Assembly: GCA_002633005.1 (NCBI GenBank)
Contig: NMRA01000092.1
Span: 615,511-649,169 of the forward strand
Source of the DNA: Phoronis australis
Taxonomy: Eukaryota > Phoronida > Phoronidae
DNA: 33,659 nucleotides
Direction: 5' to 3'
Shown here: positions 9,918 through 18,553 of the stretch, piece by piece
Layout of the letters: the number at the start of each line of letters is the position of its first letter
Position numbering within the stretch: the first letter of the stretch is position 1
Position numbers and translations under genes: made by a program
The notes under the pieces: generated by a model
Databases searched by the model: none
Told to the model about the DNA's origin: nothing
What the model saw: only the letters and a program-made list of their open reading frames with translations

Positions 9918-10310
9918 TCAGAGAGACTGGGACGTGTCTCTATTTGTGGAGGAACCTTGTTCTTTAATGTGGAAAACTTCTCGTATCCATCTTGTGCTTC
10001 TGTTCATTTCCCGGGACTAAATTTTGTAACTGTCCCAATTGATGACATGATTAAACTGTGTAGTAGTGAGTATGATCAGTGACTGCCGAGCTGTGGTACA
10101 CGGGATGAGAAGCCCATTTTTGGTTACGTGTGTAGGGACGGTGTTCCTCAGACTCCTTATCTTTGTGATGTTTGGAAAGACAAGTCCCGAGTCTCCTACC
10201 AGTCTCACCAATATAAGCGCTATCACAGGTAGCGCAGGGTATCTGATAAGCCACACTGATGTTATCCTCAAAACTACATTTGTCCCTAATTTATTACTAT
10301 TTGTATGTTT
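9918..10310 (-). pseudogene. Penelope-like element GIY-YIG endonuclease remnant
   Basis: On the minus strand one phase reads IRDKCSFEDNISVAYQIPC followed by CDSAYIGETGRRLGTCLSKH. This is the PC..C / YIGETGR.L....KH signature of the GIY-YIG nuclease fused to the reverse transcriptase of Penelope-like elements. A frameshift follows. The next phase gives HVINWDSYKI, an in-frame TAG at 10017-10019, then REMNRSTRWIREVFHIKEQG and NRDTSQSL before a stop at 9918-9920. These match the usual PLE C-terminus (N.DW.....-RE.NR..R.IRE...I). Upstream stops at about 10312 and absence of reverse transcriptase motifs show that the element is truncated. It differs clearly from the PLE at 16.4-24.7 kb and so represents a second family. 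Confidence 0.85.
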
Positions 10311-10441
10311 ATTATTATAGTTACATGAAAGTAAATAACTATAAACAAACAATAGGTACTTTTATATCCCCAGCCATGTGGTTGTATGTCATCATTTTAA
10401 ATTATTCAGTTTGGCAGGCAGTACCTTTTACTAAATAATAT

Positions 10442-10558
10442 TTATTTTATCATGTCTACAGCTGGTTTTTCTATTAGTTTTCTATTTTCTAATACTTTTA
10501 AATGATTATTAAACACATCTGTGAGGGTAGCTAATTGCATGGGAACTCTTCTTAAATA
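10442..10558 (-). pseudogene. Short coding-like segment, possibly part of the PLE remnant
   Basis: On the minus strand 38 open codons read YLRRVPMQLATLTDVFNNHL, then VLENRKLIEKPAVDMIK and stop. The composition looks protein-like and it lies on the same strand just upstream of the GIY-YIG remnant. I do not recognise it, and it could be chance. Confidence 0.2.
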
Positions 10559-10586
10559 TTTGAATTAATTTGTACAAAAACAAAGA

Positions 10587-10628
10587 TTTTTATGTTTGAC
10601 TTAACAATTTTTATGTTTGATGTAACAA
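10587..10628 (+). repeat. 21-bp tandem duplication
   Basis: TTTTTATGTTTGACTTAACAA is followed directly by the near-identical TTTTTATGTTTGATGTAACAA. Confidence 0.8.
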
Positions 10629-12158
10629 TTATTACAAACACCACGCAGTCTGTCATCGACCTGAGTCCCAATGAAACTACCCGTTACAATTTCCAAAGGT
10701 TAAACATAACAGACCTTAACTGAACCAAGACAGATCTGTGAATTGAGGAGTGGAAAAAATAAATTTCTACAGTTAAGTCAGATTTAAGTGTTGCATAAGC
10801 ACCAAGCTTTGCCTTAGTACCCGGCCAACCATTTCCTTTCAATTTTGTTTTTTACTTAAAATGTTAAACGTCTGTTAGTTACACAGCATCCATTTTCATG
10901 AAAGAATGTTTTAAATTAGTAGTCGTATATATATTCAATCAATATAACCAAAATGTCTTCACAGAGGAACTATGTTGGGTTGGAAAGCTTTGACATTTAA
11001 AATATTTTGTCTCTTTTTATCTTATTCATTATTAATTATATATTATAACTCTGTTTGTCATAATAATCATTTCACTTTGTTTGTGCACAAGGCCAAGTCA
11101 CGTTACAAGCATGAGAGTCTGCGAGAAATGCAAACCATGGTACATTGCAACAGTAGAAGGCATTTTTACGCAAACCCACTGGACTGAGTATCCCGACTGC
11201 CTGGTTGACCAGTGGGGATACAGCCTTGTTGTTATCAGTTTGACAGTGGAAAACCAATGTTTACATAGTCCAGCTCTCTTATTGTCTGCTTTCATCTGAT
11301 GCTCATGTAATACAGCAATTATGTTGTAAACAGCTAGCCTGAACTAACTGATATTTAAAAATTCTATTTGCAAATAACTTTAAACAAATGTCCTGAAGCA
11401 GATACGTTTTGTGTGAAATACGTCACCAAAAAACTTGGAATGGAAAAAAAACGGTTGACTTTTAGAGAAATTGGACTTGACTTTCACCTGTTGATTCCTT
11501 TGAGTGGCTGTAAGCTCTGACCAGCTTAACCACAGTATTGTGTATCAACAGAAGGCTTGCTAACAAGTTTAATTGGGCGTAATTCTAGATTGGATCCTGA
11601 CAGTGGAAATTTCTTGATTTTTACACTCCAGGAGAATGGTACCTAATGACAGGTGTTAGTGCAGTGCCAGAGTAATTGTAGGGCACTAAACTGTAAGATT
11701 TGTAAAAGATCATCAATGTTGTAACAACCTCTGTAACATTATTTTTTGTTAAAAACTACTTTGGACATATGAATATTTGAAATAAATAAAATTGATGTGA
11801 CCGTTCTACTGAAAATCAAGTTTTTTGTTAAACTTGGTGAGTCGTTCACTTACTGATGTGCTGCCACTAGCTCTTAAGAATAATTTGGTGACTGCAGGTG
11901 TTCATATGGGAGATTTCAACCTACAAACTTCCAGGCACTCTCTCATGCCTGATCTATTGCCTGTTAGTTTAACTAATGCATTTGTGAAGAGGCCTCCTCA
12001 TGTTATTTTGTTGCTGTGTAAATAAGTGTATGTTGCCTGTATGAATGTAGTAGTAAAGATTTCTTGTATGTCAAGGAATTTCCATAAACATTGTCTTTTA
12101 TCTTTTAACTACTGTTCTGCATTTGTTTATTTAATACTCTGATAGTACTGTTTATAAA
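10629..12158. other. Unannotated stretch
   Basis: AT-rich with several short open frames on both strands around 11072-11299. They overlap one another, lack splice context and match no family I know. Nothing is called. Confidence 0.4.
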
Positions 12159-12802
12159 GTCTTGTTTATACTTACAAAAGTTGACAGGGATCAGCCATGG
12201 AGTGAATAAATTCGCTTACAAGGAGAACACAGCATTTCTTAGATATTGTGGAATTTTCACTGCTTGTTCTTCAGCCTTGTTCCGAGTGGCTTTCACCAGG
12301 ATCAAGGAGAAGATGGCACCAGAGTCGGAAACAGTTGTGATGACCGTATTGTCAGTGCAACCAAGACCCAATTAAGAGTTAAATAAACCTGCCATAAACT
12401 GTTGTAAACATCTCTGCCAGTTCATACTGGCTAATTTTCAAAATGCTTAAACCAATAATTTTTATTAAAAATAAACATTACAGGGTATTCAGCAGCAGAA
12501 AACAACTTAGTGTGGTTTTCAATGCAAACATTGGTTACGCACTGAAGGTAAACAACGTGGGTAGTGATATACTCAGAGGATTTACACACGATGATCATAA
12601 TTAAACAATATCACATAGTTTTTTCTGTTAGTATACAACTTAACTACATTACTACAAATAAAAACAGCACACTTGACCAGATAATAGCTTTTAAGACAGC
12701 ACTTGTCACTCAGTCACTATTTCATTCCAGGAGTAGCATGCTAACCCGAAAACTGTGCGATTTGGTTAACAGCTGGCGATTAAACACTTGTGAAGACTAA
12801 CT

Positions 12803-13400
12803 ATGGCCAGCGGCAAAGTCAATGAGAAAATTCAAACAATAGATGAGGTGGGTCGATGGGCGAGGGCTAAACTTCTAAGTTTCACTGATGATCAAAATCT
12901 GCCACTGTTTTGCCACTTCAAGCTTAAAAGTAAAATCAAAAGATATCAACCCGGCTGGAAACAAAACAAAGTAGACTGTAGTATTGACAATAAAATGATG
13001 AAAACCATTATGAAAACCAATGGTCATTTGGGAAATGGCTCATTGTCAAGATGAAAACTGTGCTTTCGACATTTCAGGCTGTAACTGAGCAAATGTCAGA
13101 GAAAACCAATTCCAGTGTAATAACAACCACCACTGATGAGAAAGTAGTACTAGCCATTAATGACACCTTTCCACTTGATTGGCTTAGAGCTACATGAATG
13201 CAAAGCAAAGGGCGCAAAGCAAAGGGCGGGCTGAACAAGAATTACAAAAGTTATCTGAGAGCTTAGAGAATCTCAAACGTGTACGCAAGAAGTTCTCCAC
13301 TTGGCTGACATGGGACGAGATGATCAGATGCAAGTATGAGTGTGAACACAACTTTATGGGAACAAATTGCCACAATGGTGACATTTTTTGTCACCCATAA
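12803..13400 (+). pseudogene. Frameshifted gene for an unrecognised basic, coiled-coil-like protein
   Basis: Three successive open segments in different phases read like one interrupted protein. Segment 1 starts at an ATG at 12803 (MASGKVNEKIQTIDEVGRWA) and is lysine-rich to about 13015. Segment 2 (13015-13197) contains WLIVKMKTVLSTFQAVTEQM and NDTFPLDWLRA. Segment 3 (13194-13400) has RAEQELQKLSESLENLKRVR, a heptad-like charged stretch likely to form a coiled coil, then a cysteine/histidine-containing end and stop. A 12-bp tandem duplication (GCAAAGCAAAGG, about 13200-13224) lies at the second phase change. I do not recognise the family. Its position inside an inverted-repeat element suggests a transposon-encoded or captured protein. 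Confidence 0.45.
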
Positions 13401-13654
13401 TGCGAAACTTAGGCATGCCAGAAGGGTACTAAATTTTGCACTTGCGCAATAAGGCCGGGTGATCAATTTCATGCAATTTCTACGATTTGCCATTCAGCTG
13501 TTCAGTGTTTCGTTTTCAACTTTAACTTTGATAGCCATTTTTATTATGTCTCCACCAACTTGTTCCAGTGCAGTATAGTACAATAATGGGGATTTGGCAG
13601 AAATAAGGAGTCTGATTTCAATCAAATTAAAACTTTTTGTTACTTTCAGTTGGC

Positions 13655-13815
13655 ATAGAGTGACAGCTTAACTGACCATTTAGAACGCAGCGTTATTGAC
13701 ACACCTTCGTTTCCAAGCCGCCATTTTACCTGACAAACAACACGTTGTCGGGTAAAACTTGCTGTTTGTTAGTCAACATTAGGCAAGGGGGCGGAGCTTG
13801 CGATAGGTCAGTTGC
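13655..13815. mobile_element. Compact MITE related to the 4081-5429 element
   Basis: The segment with CAAGCCGCCATTTTACC and GACAAACAACACG matches the left subterminal part of the 4081 element. The segment AAGGGGGCGGAGCTTGCGAT with AGGTCAGTTG matches its right end. The ~1.2 kb interior of the larger element is absent, the expected form of an internal-deletion derivative. Confidence 0.5.
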
Positions 13816-14050
13816 ATAGACTGGGGAATTAGAAGTGCCACCACACCGCAAACAATATTAATAACGAACTGTAACTCCTGCATTTTGCAATTTTGTGCAT
13901 GCTGCTACCTGAATGTTCCATCCTGCTATTGTTTCTAAGTTTTGTGCGTGGTGTGCAGGTGGTGTCCGTGTAAACAGCCACTTGACTTGATGAGTCATCT
14001 TCCAATATGTCAGTTATGCCATGTCAAAAGTTAATGTCTAAAGGGCACTG

Positions 14051-15727
14051 AAGAGGAATCCCATTACAATCTTTATAAAAACTTATGCAGTACAACATGA
14101 TACAATAAAATTTATTTAGAGGAAAATGTGGACTTGTACCATTGTTTTAGAAAGGCTTTTGGTAGCTGGTGTAGCTGTTGTTTGAGAGTAGATTGAAATT
14201 CTGGAATATGGTTGCCAAAAGCCAAATTTGTTACACCAGTTTCTGTCCTTGAAATTTTAATTTATTTCAGCCTGCATTTTCCGTGAGGACATAACGAATG
14301 CGATAACTGCCTTGCACAACACAATAGGAACTTTTGTGATAACAAGGACGGATAGTGACACCAGTTTACCTGGTTGACATAGAGAAGCATTGTCCAATCA
14401 CAAGATACCACAGAACAGCATGGCTTCCTAATGTTTCAGTATTTCATAAATTAAAGAGAATAAGCACTAATTAAGTGTTGTATTCTATATTTTTAAGACA
14501 GCTACAATCCGATAATGTTTGAGAAATTGTGGACATTCACAGCATAAGCCTTTCAAAATTAAAAGGGTCAATTTGGGCTGTTATTTTTGTTCGAAATAGC
14601 TGAGATTTTACTGTAGCTGATTTCTCTGTTCATTTCAAACTCCACTTCTTTTGGAAAAGCGGTGTTTTGCAAAACTGGTCAACAGATTGCTTAGAACTTC
14701 TTTCCACAAAAATATATGATACAAGTAGTTTGTTTTTGACTGTCTGTATAGATTGTTTTGTTCAAGATAATGAATACTTGATAGGCGTGTAGTTGTGATG
14801 AATCGGAATATTAATTTCCTGATGCAATGATATGCTTCGATAACCCTGTTATTGCCTTGGGGCCTCTCAGTATTAACTCTTGTATTGATCACTGGATTTG
14901 AAGTTATTGTTCAATAAAAACCCCAGTCATAAACTGTTTATGAACTGTTAATTACAGTCATGTCTTTCATCTGCTAAACCAATAGCAATTTAAGTTAGTA
15001 GTATTACTAATCAGTGTTCTTTTTCAGTTTGATTCTGGCTTCAGAAATGGGAAATTATAGACTAGTGTTGTTGACATGGTCAGTGAAGAAATGAAATATG
15101 TTGGCACTGATATCTGAATCTTGAAACTATTGCCAGTGTTAAGATCTGAAGCTTATAGTACCTTCTGGAACTTAACTCTCTTCTGACACAGGCAGACAAA
15201 AGCATTGTCTAATAAGACAGTCGTGGATTTATTATACAGTAACGCATGAATCTCGCGGTATTTGCCCACTATGCTATGATATCCGACAAGCAGTTCTCCT
15301 GTTCGTTATGGGGAGTTGCAGTCAGTATGAACCATTAACTTCAGTCCTGCATTGAAGTTAACAACTCCAGTTAACTGTGCAGTAAACAAGTGGATTTAAC
15401 AGCTGTATGAATAGTCAACTTGGGTCCCATTGAATGTATTTCCTCTGGGGCCACTGTTCTAGTCAACAAATAAATGTTCCAAATTATCACATTAAAAAAG
15501 TCTTAGCGTGCATGTGATGCATCAGAGTTTCCTTGCGATTATTTCATTGAGGACAGCGACACCTAGAATTGTTTACTTTGATGTCCACTAACTATTGAAG
15601 CTGGTCTGAATGGTTCACTTAACTTACATCGACACTTCGCTCATGTGAAAAAAAGTGAGTGACAACCTACAACTCAGCAAAGCAATCTTCACAATGTTTT
15701 CTAAAAAATATTATCACATTTAGGATG
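14051..15727. other. Unannotated stretch
   Basis: No gene supported. Scattered words near 15300-15420 (CAGTCAGTATGAACC, AACTCCAGTTAACTG) resemble the MITE-like element at 2831, but no pair of ends could be fixed. A minus-strand open frame at 14635-14892 has no recognisable features. Confidence 0.4.
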
Positions 15728-15955
15728 TCAGTTTTGAAGAATTGGTAAACTATTAACTAAAATGAAAAACTTGATATGGCATCTGAAGGACTTTGTTTGG
15801 CTTGCTGACTGCTGATTATGTTTCCTCTTCATTAGTTTAGTGATCTCCATATACACAGGTTCAGGAGGCAGTTCAGTTGTGTCTTGAGTTTTCAGAAAAC
15901 TTTGGGATTCAACAGACTGTAACTGTCGTGAATCAGTGGCCTTGCCTTCAAGCAA
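15728..15955 (-). CDS. Open segment, possible C-terminal exon of an unknown gene
   Basis: On the minus strand an open stretch after an AG (CACTGTATCTAG) runs to a stop at 15728-15730. It reads LLEGKATDSRQLQSVESQSF, later TELPPEPVYMEITKLMKRKH and FRCHIKFFILVNSLPILQN. The acidic-then-basic composition and the YMEI tyrosine motif look protein-like. Continuous open frame further upstream is lacking. It could be an exon, a pseudogene shared with 16053-16197, or chance. No family recognised. Confidence 0.25.
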   Translation of the reverse strand: MLEGKATDSRQLQSVESQSFLKTQDTTELPPEPVYMEITKLMKRKHNQQSASQTKSFRCHIKFFILVNSLPILQN

Positions 15956-16052
15956 CTAGATACAGTGTCATCGTGGAGTTCTTTCAATCTGAGCGTTTTT
16001 GTTCTTCCTAAACACCTCCGAGTGTTCTCGCCCTGCATTTTAATTGAACTGG

Positions 16053-16197
16053 TTACAGCGAATCTCTTGAAGTTACCGAAGTGGCCATACTGCCTTGGTA
16101 ACTGAAACTTTTGTAATCCTTAATATCTGAATCAGTAATGAAATCATAATCTGAATAAAAGGCATTACCGTACCAGACCATATTGTATAACACTGGC
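16053..16197 (-). CDS. Candidate terminal exon behind a strong splice acceptor
   Basis: On the minus strand a pyrimidine-rich tract (CTCTTTTTC..CTTTTATTTTAG) ends at 16198. It is followed by 145 nt that, read from the second base, are open for 47 codons to a TAA at 16053-16055. The peptide includes YNMVWYGNAFYSDYDFITDS and ends SMATSVTSRDSL. The acidic, tyrosine-rich tail would suit the cytoplasmic end of a membrane protein, but no domain is visible. The upstream intron would contain the PLE that begins at 16265. Family unknown; the call rests on the splice signal and composition. Confidence 0.35.
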
Positions 16198-16264
16198 CTA
16201 AAATAAAAGTTGGAAATTGAAAAAGAGGCTAAGGTTTGTTGCACCTTTTACAGAAGCATTGACT

Positions 16265-16440
16265 AAGTATTAATAAAAACAACAACAGTTTTAAAACGGC
16301 TTGCCATGTTTCAGTGTCATTTATTTAAACACCATTATCAGAAGAAGAGGGATGGGTCACCTTGCTAGGCACAGGAACAAGTGATGAAACACAGACGCAG
16401 TCAGTTACAGGGAGTGACAATTAACTGGACCAACAATAAC
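16265..16440 (-). repeat. PLE terminal repeat (copy A) with degenerate hammerhead
   Basis: The segment closely matches 24328-24480 in the same orientation, and also matches 16845-16990 inverted. It contains a decayed hammerhead-ribozyme core on the minus strand: CTGATAA (16341-16335) instead of CTGANGA, stem II GGTGT with imperfect partner, GAAAC, then GGC (16305-16303) instead of the GTC cleavage triplet. Confidence 0.75.
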
Positions 16441-16445
16441 AACCT

Positions 16446-16844
16446 GTGGTGTGCCAGTTGCCTATTAAGATTGGGCTTGCACCAACTGATGTGTAGAGCC
16501 TCATGAATTTTAAGCTCCTTTGTTGTTTCTGCTTAATCTATTATAGCAAAATCATTGAAAGAGCATTGCAGATAACAATGATTGGAGCTCTGTATATAAA
16601 TATTTACATGTGAACCTCTGTCAGAATTTAGATGTTCCCTGGTCATGGTTTTCAAATGGTGAAAAGTTTCGCCTATATAACTGGAGCCTCATCCAGCACA
16701 GATAAATTTGTACACTACCCTGGATCGTAGACCCATAGGAATTTTGTCGTTTGGGTTAAATAAATTCAACAAATTTAGAAACTTGAATGATAATACAACT
16801 CTTAAGTTAACACAGTAATCATTCACTAATTTGTTGAGTTGGTA
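16446..16844 (-). pseudogene. PLE GIY-YIG endonuclease domain, decayed
   Basis: On the minus strand the reading gives FLNLLNLFNPNDKIPMGLRS, then VVYKFICAG, a TGA, SSYIGETFHHLKTMTREHL and SDRGSHV. It continues, after a further in-frame stop, with AETTKELKIHEALHISWCKP and NLNRQLAH. This is the usual order in Penelope-like elements: linker (F...D.IP..L.S.VVYK), zinc-binding cysteines, GIY-YIG core (YIGET...L..R..EHL.SDR.SHV) and the C-terminal E.L.I....P.LN.Q segment. Two stop codons make it non-functional. The reverse transcriptase C-terminal half expected before it is missing and is replaced by the inverted terminal repeat at 16845-16990. Confidence 0.9.
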
Positions 16845-16990
16845 TAGTTCATTGTCACTCCCTGTAACTGACTGTATCTGTGCTTCATTACTTGTTGCTG
16901 GGCCTAGCTAGGTGGCCATTGTATTATGACTTCTGAGGATGGTGTTTAATAAATGACACCGAAACATGTCAAGTTTTAAATCCGTTGTTG
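16845..16990 (+). repeat. Inverted PLE terminal-repeat fragment (copy B) with hammerhead core
   Basis: This is the reverse complement of copies A and C: CACTCCCTGTAACTGACTG, GTTGCTGGGCCTAGC, then the hammerhead-containing stretch and TTTTAAATCCGTTGTTGTTT. It lies between the N-terminal reverse transcriptase piece and the GIY-YIG piece of a minus-strand PLE, so the orientation is opposite to the coding remnants around it. Confidence 0.8.
16924..16979 (+). ncRNA. Hammerhead ribozyme motif (PLE type, copy B)
   Basis: All core elements are present in order: CTGAGGA (16933-16939; consensus CUGANGA), stem II GGTGT/ACACC (16941-16945 with 16956-16960) with a 10-nt loop, GAAA (16961-16964), a minimal stem III formed by AC and GT around AT, and the cleavage triplet GTC (16968-16970). 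Stem I pairs ACTT (16929-16932) with AAGT (16971-16974) and extends outward through a G-T wobble and one mismatch. An extra unpaired T (16940) lies between the core and stem II. Very short stem III is typical of hammerheads described in Penelope-like elements. Activity is untested. Confidence 0.75.
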
Positions 16991-16994
16991 TTTT

Positions 16995-17352
16995 CGTGAA
17001 CATATTAATTATACGTAAAAACCTCTGTAGCTGTCCTCTAGTTAGCGTAGGATCTGCTTTGACACGTCTGAACTTGGATACATCACTCAGAATTTCATTC
17101 GAAGAATTGATATAATCACTACATTATTTCCCTTATCGGGTCTAATTATCACCGTGACTAGGTTTTGTTTCTTCGCAGTTCTTTGATGACCTTAAACTTT
17201 CTCAAATCACTCCAAGATGGTGTGTGGGACAACATGTTGGCGCTAATCTTGTTAAATCAGCCTTCAGTTCAATCTCTTTTAAGTAGGGTCAATAAGTTTT
17301 TCTTTCATAGCATCATGTATAAGCTCAAAACATACATACCAAAAGACCATGT
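16995..17352 (-). pseudogene. PLE reverse transcriptase N-terminal region, decayed
   Basis: On the minus strand, pieces in shifting phases read FELIHDAMKEKLIDPT, then LKADLTRLAPTCC, FKVIKELRRNK, LVTVIIRPDKGNNVVI, and DYINSSNEILSDVSKFRRV with ADPTLTRGQLQRFLR. These match in order the region leading into and covering the first reverse transcriptase motif (RPDKGN.VVI) of Penelope-like elements. At least three frameshifts and stops are present. The N-terminal end joins GTTTGCAGC-type repeats at 17353, and the reverse transcriptase core is missing at the other end. Confidence 0.85.
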
Positions 17353-17484
17353 TTGCAGCAACCATGCTGCAAGTTTACGACAAACAATTTTGTTTGCAGC
17401 AAACCAGCCGCAATGTTTGCAGGAGTTTGCCACTACCCACAACTTAACCGCACACATTGCCGCAACCTTGCTGCAAACACTGAA
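17353..17484. repeat. TTTGCNGCAA-type repeat tract, left copy
   Basis: Dense words GTTTGCAGCAA, GCTGCAAG, GCCGCAATG and GCCGCAACC on both strands, shared with 23580-23870. These two tracts form the inner edges of the sequence that splits the PLE ORF. Confidence 0.6.
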
Positions 17485-17970
17485 GTTTGCAGGAAAGTTG
17501 CGGAAAACTTAATCAATGAAAAAGTGTTTGCAGGAAAGTTGCAGGAAACTTTATTGATCAAAAGTGTTTCCGGGAAAGTTGCAAGAAACTTTATTGATGA
17601 AAAAGTGTGCGAGAAAGTTGCAGGAAACTTAATTGATGAAAAAGTTTGCAGGAAAGTTGCAGGAAACTTTATTGATGAGAAAGTGTTTGTGGGAAAGTTG
17701 CAATAAACTTTATTGAGGAAAAAGTGTTTGCGGGAAAGTTGCAGGAAACTTAATTGATGAAAAAGTGTTTGTGGGAAAGTTGCAATAAACTTTATTGAGG
17801 AAAAAGTGTTTGCGGGAAAGTTGCAGGAAACTTAATTGATGAAAAAGTGTTTGCAGGAAAGTTGCAGGAAACTTTATTGATCAAAAGTGTTTCCGGGAAA
17901 GTTGCAGGAAACTTTATTGAGGAAAAAGTGTTTGTGGGAAAGTTGCAGGAAACTTTATTGGTGAAAAAGT
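17485..17970 (+). repeat. 41-bp minisatellite, about 12 units
   Basis: Each unit begins GTTTGCAGGAAAGTTGCAGG and ends TTGATGAAAAAGT with small changes. Two consecutive 82-bp dimers (about 17690-17853) are nearly identical, indicating recent local amplification of a two-unit block. The 41-bp period is not a multiple of three, so the open frame through part of it is not meaningful. Confidence 0.9.
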
Positions 17971-18553
17971 GTTCTCAGGAAACACGTAGATAGGAGTTTT
18001 GTGGCAAAAATGCAGGAAACTTTAAATAAAAAATCGTGGAAAGACTACAACAAACTTAATAGGTGAAAAAGTGGACTGTTACCAAGGAATGCCTCTTGGA
18101 ATACATTAATGTTTTAGCCTCCAGGGCTGTTGATTGTTGATTTAAATTATGCTTGCCCAGCTACATGTTGAACTGATGGGACTGTTATCAAGGAAAGCAT
18201 GTGGTTGTCAAGGTTACATGCCAGGGACCTATAAGCTTTCATTTGAACTGTATTCAAATGGTTTTGGTACATACAGCATAGACTCTACATGGATAACTGA
18301 AGAACTGCATGGATGTGAGTTTTGATTTTAAAATTGTATTGATGTTGATGTGATTGTTAAGCAATATTACTTAGATTTCATTCATGAATCAGTAGTTTTG
18401 GTCTTACTAACAAAAGAAAGTTTCTTTTCTAACTGATTCAGCCAAATTGGAGGTTATAATGGTTAGGGAAAAGTACAGCAGAGATTTCAAAATGAGTTGG
18501 GTTGAGATCAGAAATAGCTAGTTTGCAAAATCTTGTCAACTTGCATGCAACCA
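17971..18553. other. Unannotated stretch
   Basis: Begins with a few decayed minisatellite-like words (GCAGGAAACTTTAAAT, CAACAAACTTAATAGG to about 18070), then unremarkable AT-rich sequence. No gene supported. Confidence 0.4.

Larger units (their letters stand above)
12159..14050. mobile_element. ~1.9 kb element related to the 7.1 kb MITE
   Basis: The left end TTGTTTATACTTACAAAAG (12162-12180) plus TTGACAGGGA resembles the left end of the MITE at 7135. In inverse orientation the right end reads CAGTGCCCTTTAGACATTAAC (14050-14030), matching the MITE's right end. The word TTACAC near 13970 and CACTTGACTTGATGAGTCA also parallel the MITE's subterminal sequence. The interior holds a frameshifted gene (12803-13400) and a smaller repeat (13655-13815). 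The left boundary is approximate. Confidence 0.45.

Noticed and set aside
17353-17706. 117-codon plus-strand open frame with repeated AGKLQETL/GNFIDEKV stretches
   Set aside because: It is a read-through of the 41-bp minisatellite, whose period is not a multiple of three, and it runs antisense to PLE remnants at its edge.
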